A stretch of DNA of 64,000 bases from Gremmenia infestans (lineage: Eukaryota > Ascomycota > Leotiomycetes > Helotiales > Hamatocanthoscyphaceae), in assembly GCA_032629725.1 (NCBI GenBank), contig JAFEVB010000019.1, forward strand, positions 1 through 64,000. The letters are read 5' to 3'. Position 1 is the first letter of the stretch. The number at the start of each line of letters is the position of its first letter. The position numbers and the translations under genes are program-made. Positions 1-11,567 of the stretch are shown here, piece by piece. Under the pieces are notes generated by a model, which was not told the origin of the DNA, did not search any database, and worked only from the letters and a program-made list of their open reading frames with translations.

Positions 1-79
1 AACCCTAACCCTAACCCTAACCCTAACCCTAACCCTAACCCTAACCCTAACCCTAACCCTAACCCTAACCCTAACCCTA
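1..79. repeat. Telomere repeat tract (CCCTAA)n
   Basis: About 13 uninterrupted CCCTAA units begin at the first base, which places the window at a left chromosome end. The tract stops abruptly at CCCTAGGGTAG and unique sequence follows. The unit is the vertebrate-type TTAGGG repeat that is usual in filamentous ascomycetes. Confidence 0.98.
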
Positions 80-831
80 GGGTAGATGTAGTCTTTTATA
101 AGGGAGGAAATAGCTTTCATAGATGTAAAACAAGCCTAAAACCATACTACATCGGACTTCCAGCCTTTAGATATAATGCTTGCTATCTTATGCTTCAAGT
201 CTATACTAACTTCTTCCTTAAATATTATCACATGTGTTAATAATCCCGTCTATAAGGCAGTGGCTGTCGACTATTCTGTTTTGGACTCTCGGCCTGATCA
301 CTACATATCAGAGGCGCCTCTATTATATTAGGTTCTGGGCCAGGGTTAGGGTTATTTAAAGTAGTAAGGATAGTATAGTAAACGATGGTATGATATTACT
401 TAAAAATGTCTAGAAAAAAATAAACAATCATATTTTTGGCGAGAGTTCTGGTTTTACCGTCGCACGGTGACATCCCACGGTAGAGAGGAACCGAGAAAAT
501 TAGTAGAATCCTTATAGCGCTTGCGAAAATGTAATCAGGAACCTGTCGAGTTTTGAAAAGCGTTCTAAACAGCAAGCGCAGGCCGCAACTTTAGTAGTTT
601 TTATATGCGCTGTGATAGTGGGAAACATAATTTATTACCCCGGAGACAAATGTGGCGTTTCACTTGAAATGTCATCTGATTAAGTTAAGTACATATAGAA
701 ACAAAGCATCACGATTAGATTAGTATCAGCAAGATCGCGAGATTTCGAGGCATTGGGTATCACTTCATTTCATTATCCTCTATTTAGAGTGTTCCCCGAT
801 CCCCTGTGTTGGTCAGTAATCAGCAAAACAG
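80..831. other. Very short subtelomere without a gene
   Basis: This AT-leaning stretch separates the telomere from the TAP42 stop codon. I see no long ORF, no telomere-linked helicase and no satellite. At 342-354 there is a short interstitial telomere motif of two TTAGGG-like units, in the orientation opposite to the terminal tract. Confidence 0.7.
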
Positions 832-1996
832 TTAAAATTGTAGGGGTTTAGGGACGTACTTTGGATTCGACTCAACATATTCATCCCACTCCCTCGCCTT
901 CATAATTTCTGCATCCCCCTTTTCATAATTATCTTCATCCGGCTCCGGGCTCAACCCACTCGCCTCCCCACCTCCCTCGATGATACCCCCTCGTGCGCGC
1001 TCTTCTTCCAAATACTCATCAATCGACATTGTCGGCAGGTTGTGCCCGGATCTAAACACACCGTCCTTTACCTGTTGTCTGTCACCTACTAGCGTAAACG
1101 GCCGCAATGGTTTTCCCTGTGTGCTCAATATCGGCCCTTTATTACTCGCCGACAGCATATCTCGGCGATCTAAACGGTCCGAGTAGTCGTCCCTGTCACG
1201 TATCCCCATCCGTTCTCTGAAGTCTGCTTCTAAGCTTTCGGGGCCTGGAGGAGGGGTGGGTGGTGCCATGGCTAAAACTTCAAGCTCGCGGTTCAGGGAC
1301 TCGAGTTGCTGAAAGGTGTTGTGTGTGCAGCCGGCGAGGTTGGCGAGTTGGAGCTCTCGGATGGCATCGTCGTCGTTTTGGAGGTACGCGGGATTTTGCG
1401 CTAGGAACTACTTGATTGTTAAAATCAGCCTGTCCCAGAACATGCGAAGCATACCTCAATCTTCTTCTTCAACTCCTTCTCTTGCTTGAAATTTGAGATT
1501 TTGGCATTCCGCCGGGCGTTTGGGTCTGCGGTTGAGATGGTGGAGAAGGAGGCGGGAGCTTCGGTGTAGGTGTTGTAGAGCTTCTTGTCTGCGGCTGTGA
1601 GAATTTCGTAGTGGTCTAGCAGGCTTAAGTATCTTTCGTAGGCATCTCTGGCGGCTTGGATGGTGCCTTTCCGGTCTTTACTCGAGACTCGGAGGATGAG
1701 CTCGGCGAGGCGATAGTTGATTTGCAGGTATCTTGAGAGATGTTAGCAGATCATCACCAAGGTCACAAGATACGACGGAACACCCACTGAAGATCCCCAG
1801 ATGTCACATCCTCAAGGGTTTCGTTCGGGCTGAAGAGAGACAGCCGGTCTGTAAGCTTGAGGCAATCGTCGTAGGACTTGATGGCGGCGGCGAGGTTCTG
1901 CTGATATTCTGCGGTGTTGCTGTCCCACGATGCCTCGATATCCTTTCTTTGGCGCTCTGCAGAGCTGAAGAGCGACTTGATGCTTTGTTCGGCCAT
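832..1996 (-). CDS. TAP42: TAP42/IGBP1-like type 2A phosphatase regulatory subunit
   Basis: Three exons on the minus strand (1996-1788, 1731-1455, 1407-832) encode about 353 residues, close to the usual TAP42 length. The intron ends are GTGGGT/AAG and GTATGC/TAG, and all phases fit. The N-terminal half is the alpha-helical TAP42 domain, including a DLQYLQINYRLAEL stretch. The C-terminal half is charged and has the SIDEYLEEE and REWDEY segments typical of the family. TAP42 proteins bind the catalytic subunits of PP2A-type phosphatases and link them to TOR nutrient signalling in the cytosol. The start ATG lies in a 323-bp intergenic stretch shared with the divergent Dicer gene. Family assignment is firm; the splice sites are inferred. 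It is notable that this housekeeping gene ends only about 0.75 kb from the telomere repeat. Confidence 0.9.
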
Positions 1997-2319
1997 ATTG
2001 GAAGGTAGGGAAGGAAGTATAGAGTCGTGGTGGGGGTAGTCAGTGGTGGTTGGTGGGAAGGAGATGGGGGGAGTTTTGGTGGGGGGAAGCTGCGACCTTT
2101 TTCTTTTGCCTCGCTCTTCCGAACGACGGACATCTTTCAGCCTTCCTTCAAAATCAACATCAACACCACCACCAACACCCACCACCAACACCTTCACACT
2201 TCGTTATGTGATCAAAACACCGTGAATTTCTCTCGAGGCTGGATCCTGAATACAAGCAACGTACAATCTATACCCCAATTCCCCATTCCCCTTGTTTATT
2301 GCGTTTCTCTCTCTCCAAT
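1997..2319. promoter_or_regulatory. Shared divergent promoter of TAP42 and dcl1
   Basis: These 323 bases separate two divergent start codons, so both promoters and both 5' untranslated regions must lie here or overlap the neighbouring genes. A CCACCAACA-rich stretch around 2160-2195 is the most obvious composition feature. No clear TATA box was seen. Confidence 0.6.
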
Positions 2320-5300
2320 ATGCCTCTCAGCGGGTATCTGCAGGATCTCAGCTTGCTGGCTGAGGAGGATTGTTTGCTTGTATCGCCGCCAAAGAAAACA
2401 GCACTGATCGTTCACAGTCCAGAATCAAAAGCATCATGTTCTCCAAGTCTCACTGCAGGCACGCTGAGTGATATGATGCTCCTAAACAATACATCCATAT
2501 TCAACAACCGCGAGGCTGCTCACAAGGCTGACGCATCATGTTCTCCAAGTCTCACTGCAGGCACGCTGAGTGATATGATGCTCCTAAACAATACATCCAT
2601 ATTCAACAACCGCGAGGCTGCTCACAAGGCTGACGAGAAGGCTGAGTTTCTTCGATCTGAATTCACTCCGCCAGCATTGAATATCAAGAGCACAGAGAAC
2701 AATTCTTATATCTTCTCACCATCTTCAACTACCAAGTCTTCCTCCACTTCAATTCTAACACCAACAACGACCAAGAGTCTTGTTGACGCCAACATCTGGT
2801 TGAACCCTACCGTTAGTCAAGCTGCTTCACCACGCAGTCCTCAACAGACAACAGGAGTCTCTCGACCACTCCTCAGAAAAGAGAACAATCCTCTCTCATC
2901 TCCAAGGGCCATACCAGCAGTAAAGACATCTCCACTCCCAGCATTCACTCCACTTCACGAGTCGACAAATTTCACGCTGCCCACACCCCCTCGTTTTCGA
3001 GTGACATTCCACCCGTCTGGAAAAGATACATCCGCAAAGATGCACAGAGACCACGCAGTAGACCGTGAACTGGTACAACAGCAGCTTGGCAGCAGTAGTG
3101 ATGAGCAGTTATCAAGGATGTTGGCCAACCAAGAAGAGGGGCAAGGGATCTCAGATGTCCCATTGTTGATTAGCAATGAAGGTTCTATAATTGTCCCAGC
3201 GAAGGAATTTCTCCCTCAGCTTACAGTCCTAACAGCAAGAAGTACAGAGGCTGTGATAGCTGAGCTGAAACAACAAAAGCACCACAATCCCCTTTCATTG
3301 CATCTACCAAATAGCAAGTTGGTATCCATTGGACCGCTGCCATCACTGTCATCAATTTCTTCGAATGGACGATCTGCCCCTGCTGGAGACGATGGAAAAA
3401 ATGAAGAAGGCCCAGATGAAGATCCAGACGATGATGATGAAGATGGAGATGAAGATGACCAACCCAAGGGCAAATCCCGCAAGATCACAGAGAGAAAGCG
3501 TCGGCAGAATGCCATCGCTGATAGCTACTTGCAAGACGCTCTTCAAGATCCTGTTAAAAAGCACAAAGTACTCCCACAAGATGAAGCCAATCAGTCTACT
3601 CGATACATCGTTCATCAAGCGGAGAGTCAACGAATTATTTCATCTCCACGAGAATATCAGATTGAACTCTTTGAGAGAGCCAAAGCGAAGAACATCATTG
3701 CGGTTCTAGATACAGGTCGGTATTGCCTTTCATTGCTGCAATTCATCCACTGATACTCTACAGGTTCTGGTAAAACATTAATTGCCGTTCTTTTACTCCG
3801 AAACATATTCAACCAAGAATTGGAGGATAGGGCCTTGGGCAAGCCAAAGCGGATCTCGTTCTTTCTTGTAAGCTATCTCGGTCCCAATATCTTTGATAAA
3901 GCTTACTGTACAAGGTCGATTCGGTGACCTTGGTATTCCAGCAACATGCAGTACTCAATGCCAATCTTGACCAGCCTATGAACATGTTCTGCGGAGAAAT
4001 GGGCTGCGACCTTTGGAGTAAGAAGCTCTGGGAGAAGCATTTTAATGAGAATATGGTCATTGTCTGCACCGCTGAAGTTCTCCGTCAGTGTCTTCACCAC
4101 TCTTTCATTTCCATAGAGCAGATAAATCTTCTCATTTTTGATGAAGCTCACCATGCTAAGAAGGACCATGCTTACGCCCGAATTATCAAGGACTTTTATG
4201 CGGCGGCCCCAAAGTCTGCTATTCTGCCCAAGATATTTGGCATGACAGCTTCGCCTGTTGATGCTCGTGTTGACGTTAAAAAGGCTGCTGCTGAATTGGA
4301 GACCATGCTTCACGCGGAGATTGCCACCGCCGCAGACACAAGTTTGTTGCAGTATGCTGCCACTTCGAAACTAGAGCAGTTGGCTACGTACGGACTACTG
4401 GGATCAAGCTTCATGACACCACTATATGAACAAATGCGTCAACGATTCAAGGGCAACGCGATTCTCCGAAAACCCCTCGAGTACTCTTACAAGATAGCTT
4501 CTCAAGAGTTGGGATCTTGGTGTGCCGATCACATATTCAAGTTTTGTCTTGCTGGCGAAGAGGGTAATAGACTTCTGGGAAAGACAGAACGTCAATACCG
4601 TGCGAAGAAAGTCCCAGGTCCAATAGCGATCTTAGAGCAGCAAAAGTCGCAGCTTCAAGAAGCACTGGACATCATCAAGGTGCACCCCTTTGAGCCACCA
4701 GATTTCGACCTTGCAACACTTTCTTCGAAGAACCTTTCTTCCAAGGTCGTTCTCCTTGCAAAGTACTTGAGAGAACGGTATGAACGCCCAACCGAAGACA
4801 AATGCATTGTATTTGTGAAGCAGAGGTACACCGCTCGACTACTGACCACTTTGTTCTCTCACCCGACTATGAAAACTCCACATTTGTTTGTTGCAAGCTT
4901 GGTTGGTACGAGAACGGGTGATGCTGCCGACTTATATACCTCAGTCAGAGAGCAAGTCGTCACCATGATGAACTTCCGCAAAGGCACAATCAATTGTCTG
5001 TTCGCTACATCTGTTGCGGAAGAAGGTCTTGATGTTCCAGATTGTAATCTCGTCATCCGATTTGATCTATACGACACCACAATCCAATACATTCAGTCGA
5101 GAGGTCGTGCACGACATGCAAACTCTCGATACATTCATATGGCAGAGAGTGGTAACCAGGTCCATTATCAACTTATTCGTGAGGCTAGGCTCAATGAGGG
5201 CATCCTCAAGAAATTCTGCAATGAACTTCCCGAGAATCGAAAACTCACCGGCAATGACTACAATATGGACCATTTTCTGTCTGAAGAAAAGAGCCATCTC

Positions 5301-8115
5301 GTGCATATAAATCAAACGACCGGCGCGAAGCTGACTTACAAAATCAGTCTTAGTGTTCTCGCGAACTTTGTTGATTCTCTTCCCCACAGCCATGAGACAA
5401 ACCTTCAAGCTGAGTATGTCATCACGGCCCAGAACAAGATGTTTGTTGGCGAGGTCATCATGCCAGAGGAATCACCCATTCGCGGATCAACAGGTCGTCC
5501 AGCATCTACGAAACAGGTTGCGAAATGCTCAGCTGCCTTTGAGACTTGCATGAACTTGGTTCGTGGCAAATATCTTGATGATAATTTACTTCCATTCTAC
5601 ACAAAACAACTACCTGCAATGCGAAATGCTCTGCTTGCTGTAGACTCGAAGAAGGAGGCTTATGATATGAAGACAAAGCCAGCGCTGTGGTCAGTTAATG
5701 GAGTTCCTGGGGAACTATACGTAACCATTCTGAGTTTGGACAATCCCGAAGCCGTGGACCGCCCATTGCAGCCGATGGCCTTATTGACGAGATCTCGACT
5801 GCCAGAACTACCTTCATTTGTGCTACATTTCGGTGAAGGTAGAAAATCGCCCGTCCAGCTCACTTCTCTCCGCAGCTGTATGCAAGTGGATCCCGCAATC
5901 ATCAGCCAAGTCAATAAATTCACTCTGTGCATCTTTGATGATGTGTTTAGTAAGGAGTATGAGTCAGATGTTGCAAAGATGCCCTATTTCTTAGCACCCG
6001 TCAACCAACGGGCCAGTTTTGATCGTGAACAGGAGCCATCTAGTCTGATCGCATGGGATATCCTGAAGACCATTGAAGACCACTCTACTCTTTGGGAGGA
6101 TAAGGGATGGGAGAAGATGAAGCCGTGGCAGACCGAGCCCGATGAGTTTTTCGAAGACAAATTCGTCACTGATCCCTTTGATGGTTCTCGGAAGCTCTGG
6201 TTGAAGGGGGTGACTCGAGAGTACAAGGCTACAGATCCCGTCCCGTCAAATACTGCTCCGCGCAAGGCCAGAAAGGGGAGACCTCACGACAACATCATGG
6301 AGTATAGTTGCAGTCTTTGGGGGAAGGCAAGAGCTCGGAGAGTATTTGATGAGAATCAGCGTGTGTTTGCGGCCGAAGTCATTTCTCTGCGTCGTAACCT
6401 GTTAGACGAATTTAGCATATCCGAATCGCAGCCATCGGACAAATGCTTCGTTACTCTTGAGACTCTGAGGGTTTCTCCGGTAAGCGGAATGTCTCCTGCT
6501 CAGAACCAAACAAAGCTAATTATTTCAGATTCCAAGTACAATTGTATTCATGGCCAATCTCCTCCCCGCCATCATCCATCGAACTGAGTCATATCTTATT
6601 GCCTTGGAAGCTTGTGATTTGCTTCACCTCAAGATTCGCCCCGATCTTGCACTAGAGGCAGTCACTAAGGACTCTGATAACACGGATGAGCATAGTGCAG
6701 AGAAGATTAATTTTCAGAGGGGAATGGGCAACAATTATGAGCGACTAGAGTTTCTGGGAGATTGTTTCCTAAAGATGGCAACTACGATAGCTCTATACGG
6801 AAAATATCCTGGCCACGATGAGTATAAGTACCATGTGGATCGTATGCTCTTGATTTGCAACAAGAATCTGAGGGATAACGCCATTAAACTCAAGCTCTAC
6901 GAGTACATTCGCTCCCAGAGCTTCAACCGTCGTGCTTGGTACCCTGAGGGCCTAGTTCTAAAGAAAGGAAAAACTGCGACGGCACCCAACACCCAAAAGC
7001 TTGGTGACAAGACAATTGCAGATGTTTGTGAGGCTTTCATTGGCGCGGCGCTGTTGACTTGCTATGAATCCGGAGATATGGATAACGCTGTTCGAGCTGT
7101 TACTGGATTGGTATTGAGCGACAATCACAACATTAGCTCATATAGCCAGTACTACACGCTATATGAGAAGCCGAAATATCAGGTGCAGGTGGCCACCGAA
7201 TCACAAAAGGATCTTGCTAAGCAAGTCGAGAAGGAACACAATTACCATTTCCGCTGGCCGCGAGTTCTTGGGTCTGCGTTTGTCCACCCGTCTTACCCGT
7301 TTTCCTACGAACAACTCCCGAGCTACCAGCGACTCGAATTCTTGGGCGACGCATTGCTAGATATGGCTTGTATCAATTTTCTCTTCCACAACTATCGCGG
7401 CAAGGATCCACAGTGGTTAACTGAGCACAAGATGGCAATGGTTTCGAATCAGTATTTGGGTGCTCTTTGCGTCAGCTTGGGTTTTCACCGTCATTTACTG
7501 CTCTTCAATGCTAGCTTCCAGAAGCAAATCAGTGATTATGTCATCGAAATTACTGAGGCTCGTAAACAAGCCGAGGAAGATGCCATCCACGCTGGTAAGA
7601 CGGCTGCCGAATTCTCTCCTGATTACTGGACCAGTGTTCGCCAGCCTCCTAAGTGTCTCCCGGATATCGTCGAGGCATATGTCGGCGCTCTCTTCGTGGA
7701 CTCGGAGTACAATTATGCAGAGATCGAGCGCTTTTTCGACGAGCATATGAAGCCATATTTCACCGACATGAGTATCTACGATACATACGCCAACAAACAC
7801 CCGGCCACTTTCCTCACCAACTTCCTCCAGGTTAACATGGGCTGCATGGATTGGACAATCATGGCCAAGGAAGTCAAAAGCGTCGATGGAAGCAAGCCCG
7901 GTAATATGGCCATGGTTATGATTCATGATCGGATCATTGCAGATGCGCAGGCCGGGAGTGCCAGATATTCAAAAGTAGCCGCTGCAAAGAAGGCGCTGGA
8001 AACTCTGAAGGGTTTGCCATTGCTGGAATTTAGGGAGAAATATGGTTGTTGCTGCCGTCCAGGTGCTGATGAAGAACGGGTCGAGCAGGAGCCAGATCAT
8101 GGCACCGCGGCGTAA
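2320..8115 (+). CDS. dcl1: Dicer-like protein 1 (RNase III helicase of RNA interference)
   Basis: Four exons (2320-3715, 3764-3867, 3915-6479, 6529-8115) with 47-49 nt introns give about 1,883 residues. Dicers cut double-stranded RNA into small RNAs for silencing. The order is a long low-complexity N-terminal region with an acidic run near residues 366-382; a helicase with GSGKT near 466-470 and DEAH at 576-579; a helicase C domain with QSRGRARH near 895; a Dicer dimerisation domain near 970-1065; two RNase III domains with signature RLEFLGD near 1426 and 1623; and a C-terminal dsRNA-binding-like region. Both RNase III domains keep the second acidic motif (DVCEAFIG, DIVEAYVG), so catalysis looks intact. 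The ERRxxN-like linker and C-terminal region match DCL1 rather than DCL2. The ATG at 2320 is the first in frame. The N-terminal extension is long for DCL1 and contains an exact internal duplication. Confidence 0.93.
2431..2634 (+). repeat. Perfect 102-bp tandem duplication inside dcl1
   Basis: Bases 2431-2532 and 2533-2634 are identical over all 102 positions. Each unit encodes 34 residues (38-71 and 72-105), beginning ASCSPSLTAG and ending AAHKAD, so the reading frame is kept. The absence of even a silent difference implies a very recent event or an assembly artefact. Confidence 0.97.
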
Positions 8116-9212
8116 AGTTTCATTTGCTTGCTCGTAAAAAGTTGCTTTCGGGGTGTCGGTGGGGCGTTTCGAGTAGGGTTGGGGTCGGGATAACTGGAAT
8201 TGCTGACACTGCATGGCGGCTGATTTGTACGCGTTACAGTACGAAGTACCTCCCGTACGAAGCTACGTACAAACGAAGCTACGTACAATAATCCCAGCGT
8301 TGCTCGGTGGAGTTTGCTGCTATTTAAACGATAGCAGGAGTCAATACAGTACGTACATCGTACGTACACCAATGATAATTGATTGCTCCTCGGACTTCCT
8401 GAAACAGACATGCTTTAGCTGCAGCTGCACGCACCTTGCACATCACGTGCAGCAGTGTTGTTTCTTATCTATCTCGTCTTTCCATTTTACTACTCTACAG
8501 TACAGTACAGTACTTCCTCACCCACACTTCCTCTCGTGTTTTTCATCGAATGGAATCTCGAATCTCGTATATCGCTCGTTCACATTATCCTACAGTAGTT
8601 AGCTCAGCCTCAAGTAAGCGTAAGCCACCCCCGAAACACTATACGAGCCACGCAGTCGACGGTCGTACTTAGTAGCTCGTGGGTACGAGTAGTGACAAAA
8701 GGGGAGATCGCCCACGCCCTGACCGCAGACTGGTAGGAGAGTTGATGCTAAAAGACTGGCGTATACGAGAAGATAGCGCTTATTGGGTCAGTGACCGAAG
8801 GTGGCTCTAGCGCTTACTCCACACGCCGTGTACTTACGAGCTGTATGCCGTACCTTGCCTTACCAACGTGAAAAGCTTACGGTGGGGGTGCCTAGGGCAG
8901 GTGGTACGAGACGAGTAGTGGTGGGTGCGTGGGCGCTGTGCTATAGCTTGTACGGTAGCTGTTTGCGAGCGAGCGCCGCACCGAGACGGACGAGACAAGA
9001 ACTTCTGGCTGGTGATTCGATCGTGTTCCGTGGACGGGGCGGGACATGGGATTTACGAGAGTACTCCGTATATTGATTAGTACATGTACCTGGTGCTCCC
9101 GGCCCAGACGCACGCTCTTGTGATTTTGTTCTTCTGTTTTGCGATTTGAGCCGATTTGTAATTTGGGATTGAGTTGGAAAGAAAGGAAGAAAGGAAAGGC
9201 CCAGCAATCAAC
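8116..9212. other. Gene-free interval rich in GTAC motifs
   Basis: About 1.1 kb lie between the Dicer stop and the Zn2Cys6 start. The first half is crowded with TACGTAC/GTACG words. It includes two adjacent 16-bp direct copies of ACGAAGCTACGTACAA (8257-8272 and 8273-8288) and a GTACGTACATCGTACGTAC palindrome near 8350. ORFs here are short and look non-coding. The second half probably contains the promoter of the downstream regulator. Confidence 0.6.
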
Positions 9213-11351
9213 ATGACAGAACGCATATTGGATATGTCGTCTCCTGGAGCAGATGTCCGGACCAGGAAGACGAGGGCTAGTAAGCCCAAAGTTAAAACGG
9301 GCTGTCAGACTTGCAAGTACGTTTGTTCTATTCTATCCTTATCATAATCAAGCACTCCCGCAGGCCTGGCCTCGTCATTTATATCTTCACACACGCAAAT
9401 ACAAACACACTTACGATAAGAACACAACATAACATATCATAACATTGCTAATCTGAAATTGGGGGCAAATAGGATACGGAGAGTCAAATGCGACGAAACA
9501 AAACCAAATTGCCTCCGCTGTCTGAAATTCGGCCATCAGTGCGATGGCTATCTCCCGCGTCCCACCTCCAAGCCCTGCGCAGGCTCGTCGTCAAACTCGC
9601 GCCTCCTGGTCCCAAAATCCTCGTCCGGATCCCTCTCCATACTCGCGCAAGCACAAGCTCAAGCACAGGCACAGGCGCAAATACAGGCTGGATCAAATAG
9701 TACAGAAGAGAGGGAAGTGAAGGAGAGTACAAGTAAACAGCCCAAGCTCTACCCCGCGCCTCCACAGCCGGCACAGACAACAACACAACTCTTCAGCACC
9801 CCGCACGAACACCACGCCTTTACGCAGTTCTGCGCCACTACCTCGCAGCACCTTGCCAATGCGAATTCGAATTCGAGTTCGGACTCGAGTTCCTTCACAC
9901 CCTCCCTCTGGACATCCCTCGTGCACCGCGCCTGCGAAACCTCGCCCGCGATCCGCGGCGCCGTTATCGCGCTCGGGGGCCTGAATCTGCAAGAACCGAG
10001 CTCGGGCTTGGGCTGGCACGCAAACGAGAACAATATAAACGGCGAAAACAGTGTGGGGACATTGAGGCACCAATTCGCGTTTCGGCAGTATAGCAAGGCG
10101 CTGTGCTATCTAAGAAGGGATGTCGCGGGTGGGAAACATGATCTTAGGACGACTCTTGTGGCGAGTTTGCTGTTTTATTGCTTTGAGAGTATGGGGATGG
10201 GTGTACCGGAGCTGCAGGAGGGGGGGGGTGGTGGTAGTGTTTCGCAGGTTTATGCTGGATTGAGGTTGATTCGGGAGTGGGCGAGTGGGTTTTACGGGGC
10301 TGGTGAGCAGCAGGGGAAACTTGGTGATGGAAGTGGAAGTGAAGGGGAGAATCTGGTGCAAGTTGAAAACGATATCATGCGTGCCTTCGGCGGCTTAGAG
10401 ATACAAGTCATGCTCTACGCAGACGGCCGCACCAGAGAAGCGCACGAGGCATACCGCCGCATAGGCCAAGCGGCCGTGGACGACATGAGCAGTATATTCC
10501 CCGACCTCGAGTCCGCGCGCTCGGTACTCGAGATAGTAATCCGGAGAAGCATGCACTGGCTCCGCAGCACCATGCATCTACACATGTTTGCCACTGGCCC
10601 CGAATCCGGCTCTGCTTCTGCTTCTGCTTCTGGGGATGTACAGGGTGAAGGAGACGGCGCTCCAGGACAGGGAAATCTATTCTTCGACGTCGATTCCACA
10701 TTTGCCGAACGCCTCACCACACTATCCGAATATGAACGCTGGGACGCAGCTTTCTGCCCCCTACTCAACCACGCGCGCTCGCGCTCCGCGCCGCACGAAA
10801 CATTTATCCTTGCGTCGACGCTGCGTCTGCACTGGCTGGCGGGCTACATGTCCATCGATAGTAACAATTCCCGCAGCGCGCTGGTGAATCACGGCAAATA
10901 TACGATTTTGCTGCAGGAGCTGGTGGGGATTGCGAGGCTGTTGTTGGATGAGCAGGAAAGGGAGAGGAATAGGGAGCATGTAAAGGTGAAAGGTGGACGT
11001 GGGGGCTGGACGTTCGATATGCAGATTATCGTCCCGCTGCTCACGGTCGGATGGATCTACCGACACCGTACGTTGCGTCGGGAAGCGATTGAGCTGCTGC
11101 TACGCAGTCCGCGGAAGGAGGGCGTGTGGGATGGCGTGGTGGTCGGCAAGGTCATGCGCTGGCTGGCGGAGATTGAGGATGAGGGAAGTGAAGGTGGGGA
11201 GGGGGAGTTTGTAGCGGAGGAGGCCATGGCAAGGTGTATAAGGATGGGTTTTGATGATGTGAGGCAGGAGGCTACCGTGTCTTGTTTGCAGCCGGTCAAA
11301 GGGAGTTTGAGTGGGGAGGAGAGGAGGAGGAGCGTGATTATTCCGTGGTAA
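9213..11351 (+). CDS. Zn2Cys6 fungal transcription factor
   Basis: Two exons (9213-9316, 9473-11351) encode about 660 residues. The 156-nt intron splits the zinc cluster: exon 1 ends in CQTCK and exon 2 continues with IRRVKCDETKPNCLRC and FGHQCDGY, giving the complete six-cysteine pattern near residues 30-60. Such clusters bind DNA as CGG-containing repeats. A QA dipeptide repeat follows the cluster (residues about 103-117). The middle carries the weakly conserved helical region usual in these regulators, and there is an SASASAS run near 10612-10640. The target genes are unknown, and the neighbours (Dicer, TM9 protein) give no pathway clue. The coding part is visibly more GC-rich than the flanks. 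Confidence 0.88.
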
Positions 11352-11567
11352 AGTAGGGTAATGCCCAGTGCAACATGGGTGGAGTTCTGGCGTTGGGTGG
11401 GGGCAAGGAAGGATATGGAGTTTATGAGGATCTGGTCTTGCTTAAGTTTGTATGTTTATATGTTTTCCAATTAAATATGTGGATGGATTTCCACTTTTCG
11501 AATTACCATTACGCCAAATGATGCTGAGTGCCAATTAAGTCCATCCCGTTTGCCCTTCCTTTCCTCA

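Noticed and set aside
980..1186. 68-codon plus-strand ORF opposite TAP42 exon 3
   Set aside because: It is the antisense shadow of a well-supported coding exon and has no features of its own.
3216..3515. 99-codon minus-strand ORF with a long serine run
   Set aside because: It is the complement of the acidic Asp/Glu tract of dcl1. The serine run is a by-product.
8213..8672. Overlapping plus-strand ORFs of 78-129 codons after dcl1
   Set aside because: They consist of TACGTAC-derived residues and microsatellite-like sequence, lack domains and sit in the likely dcl1 3' region.
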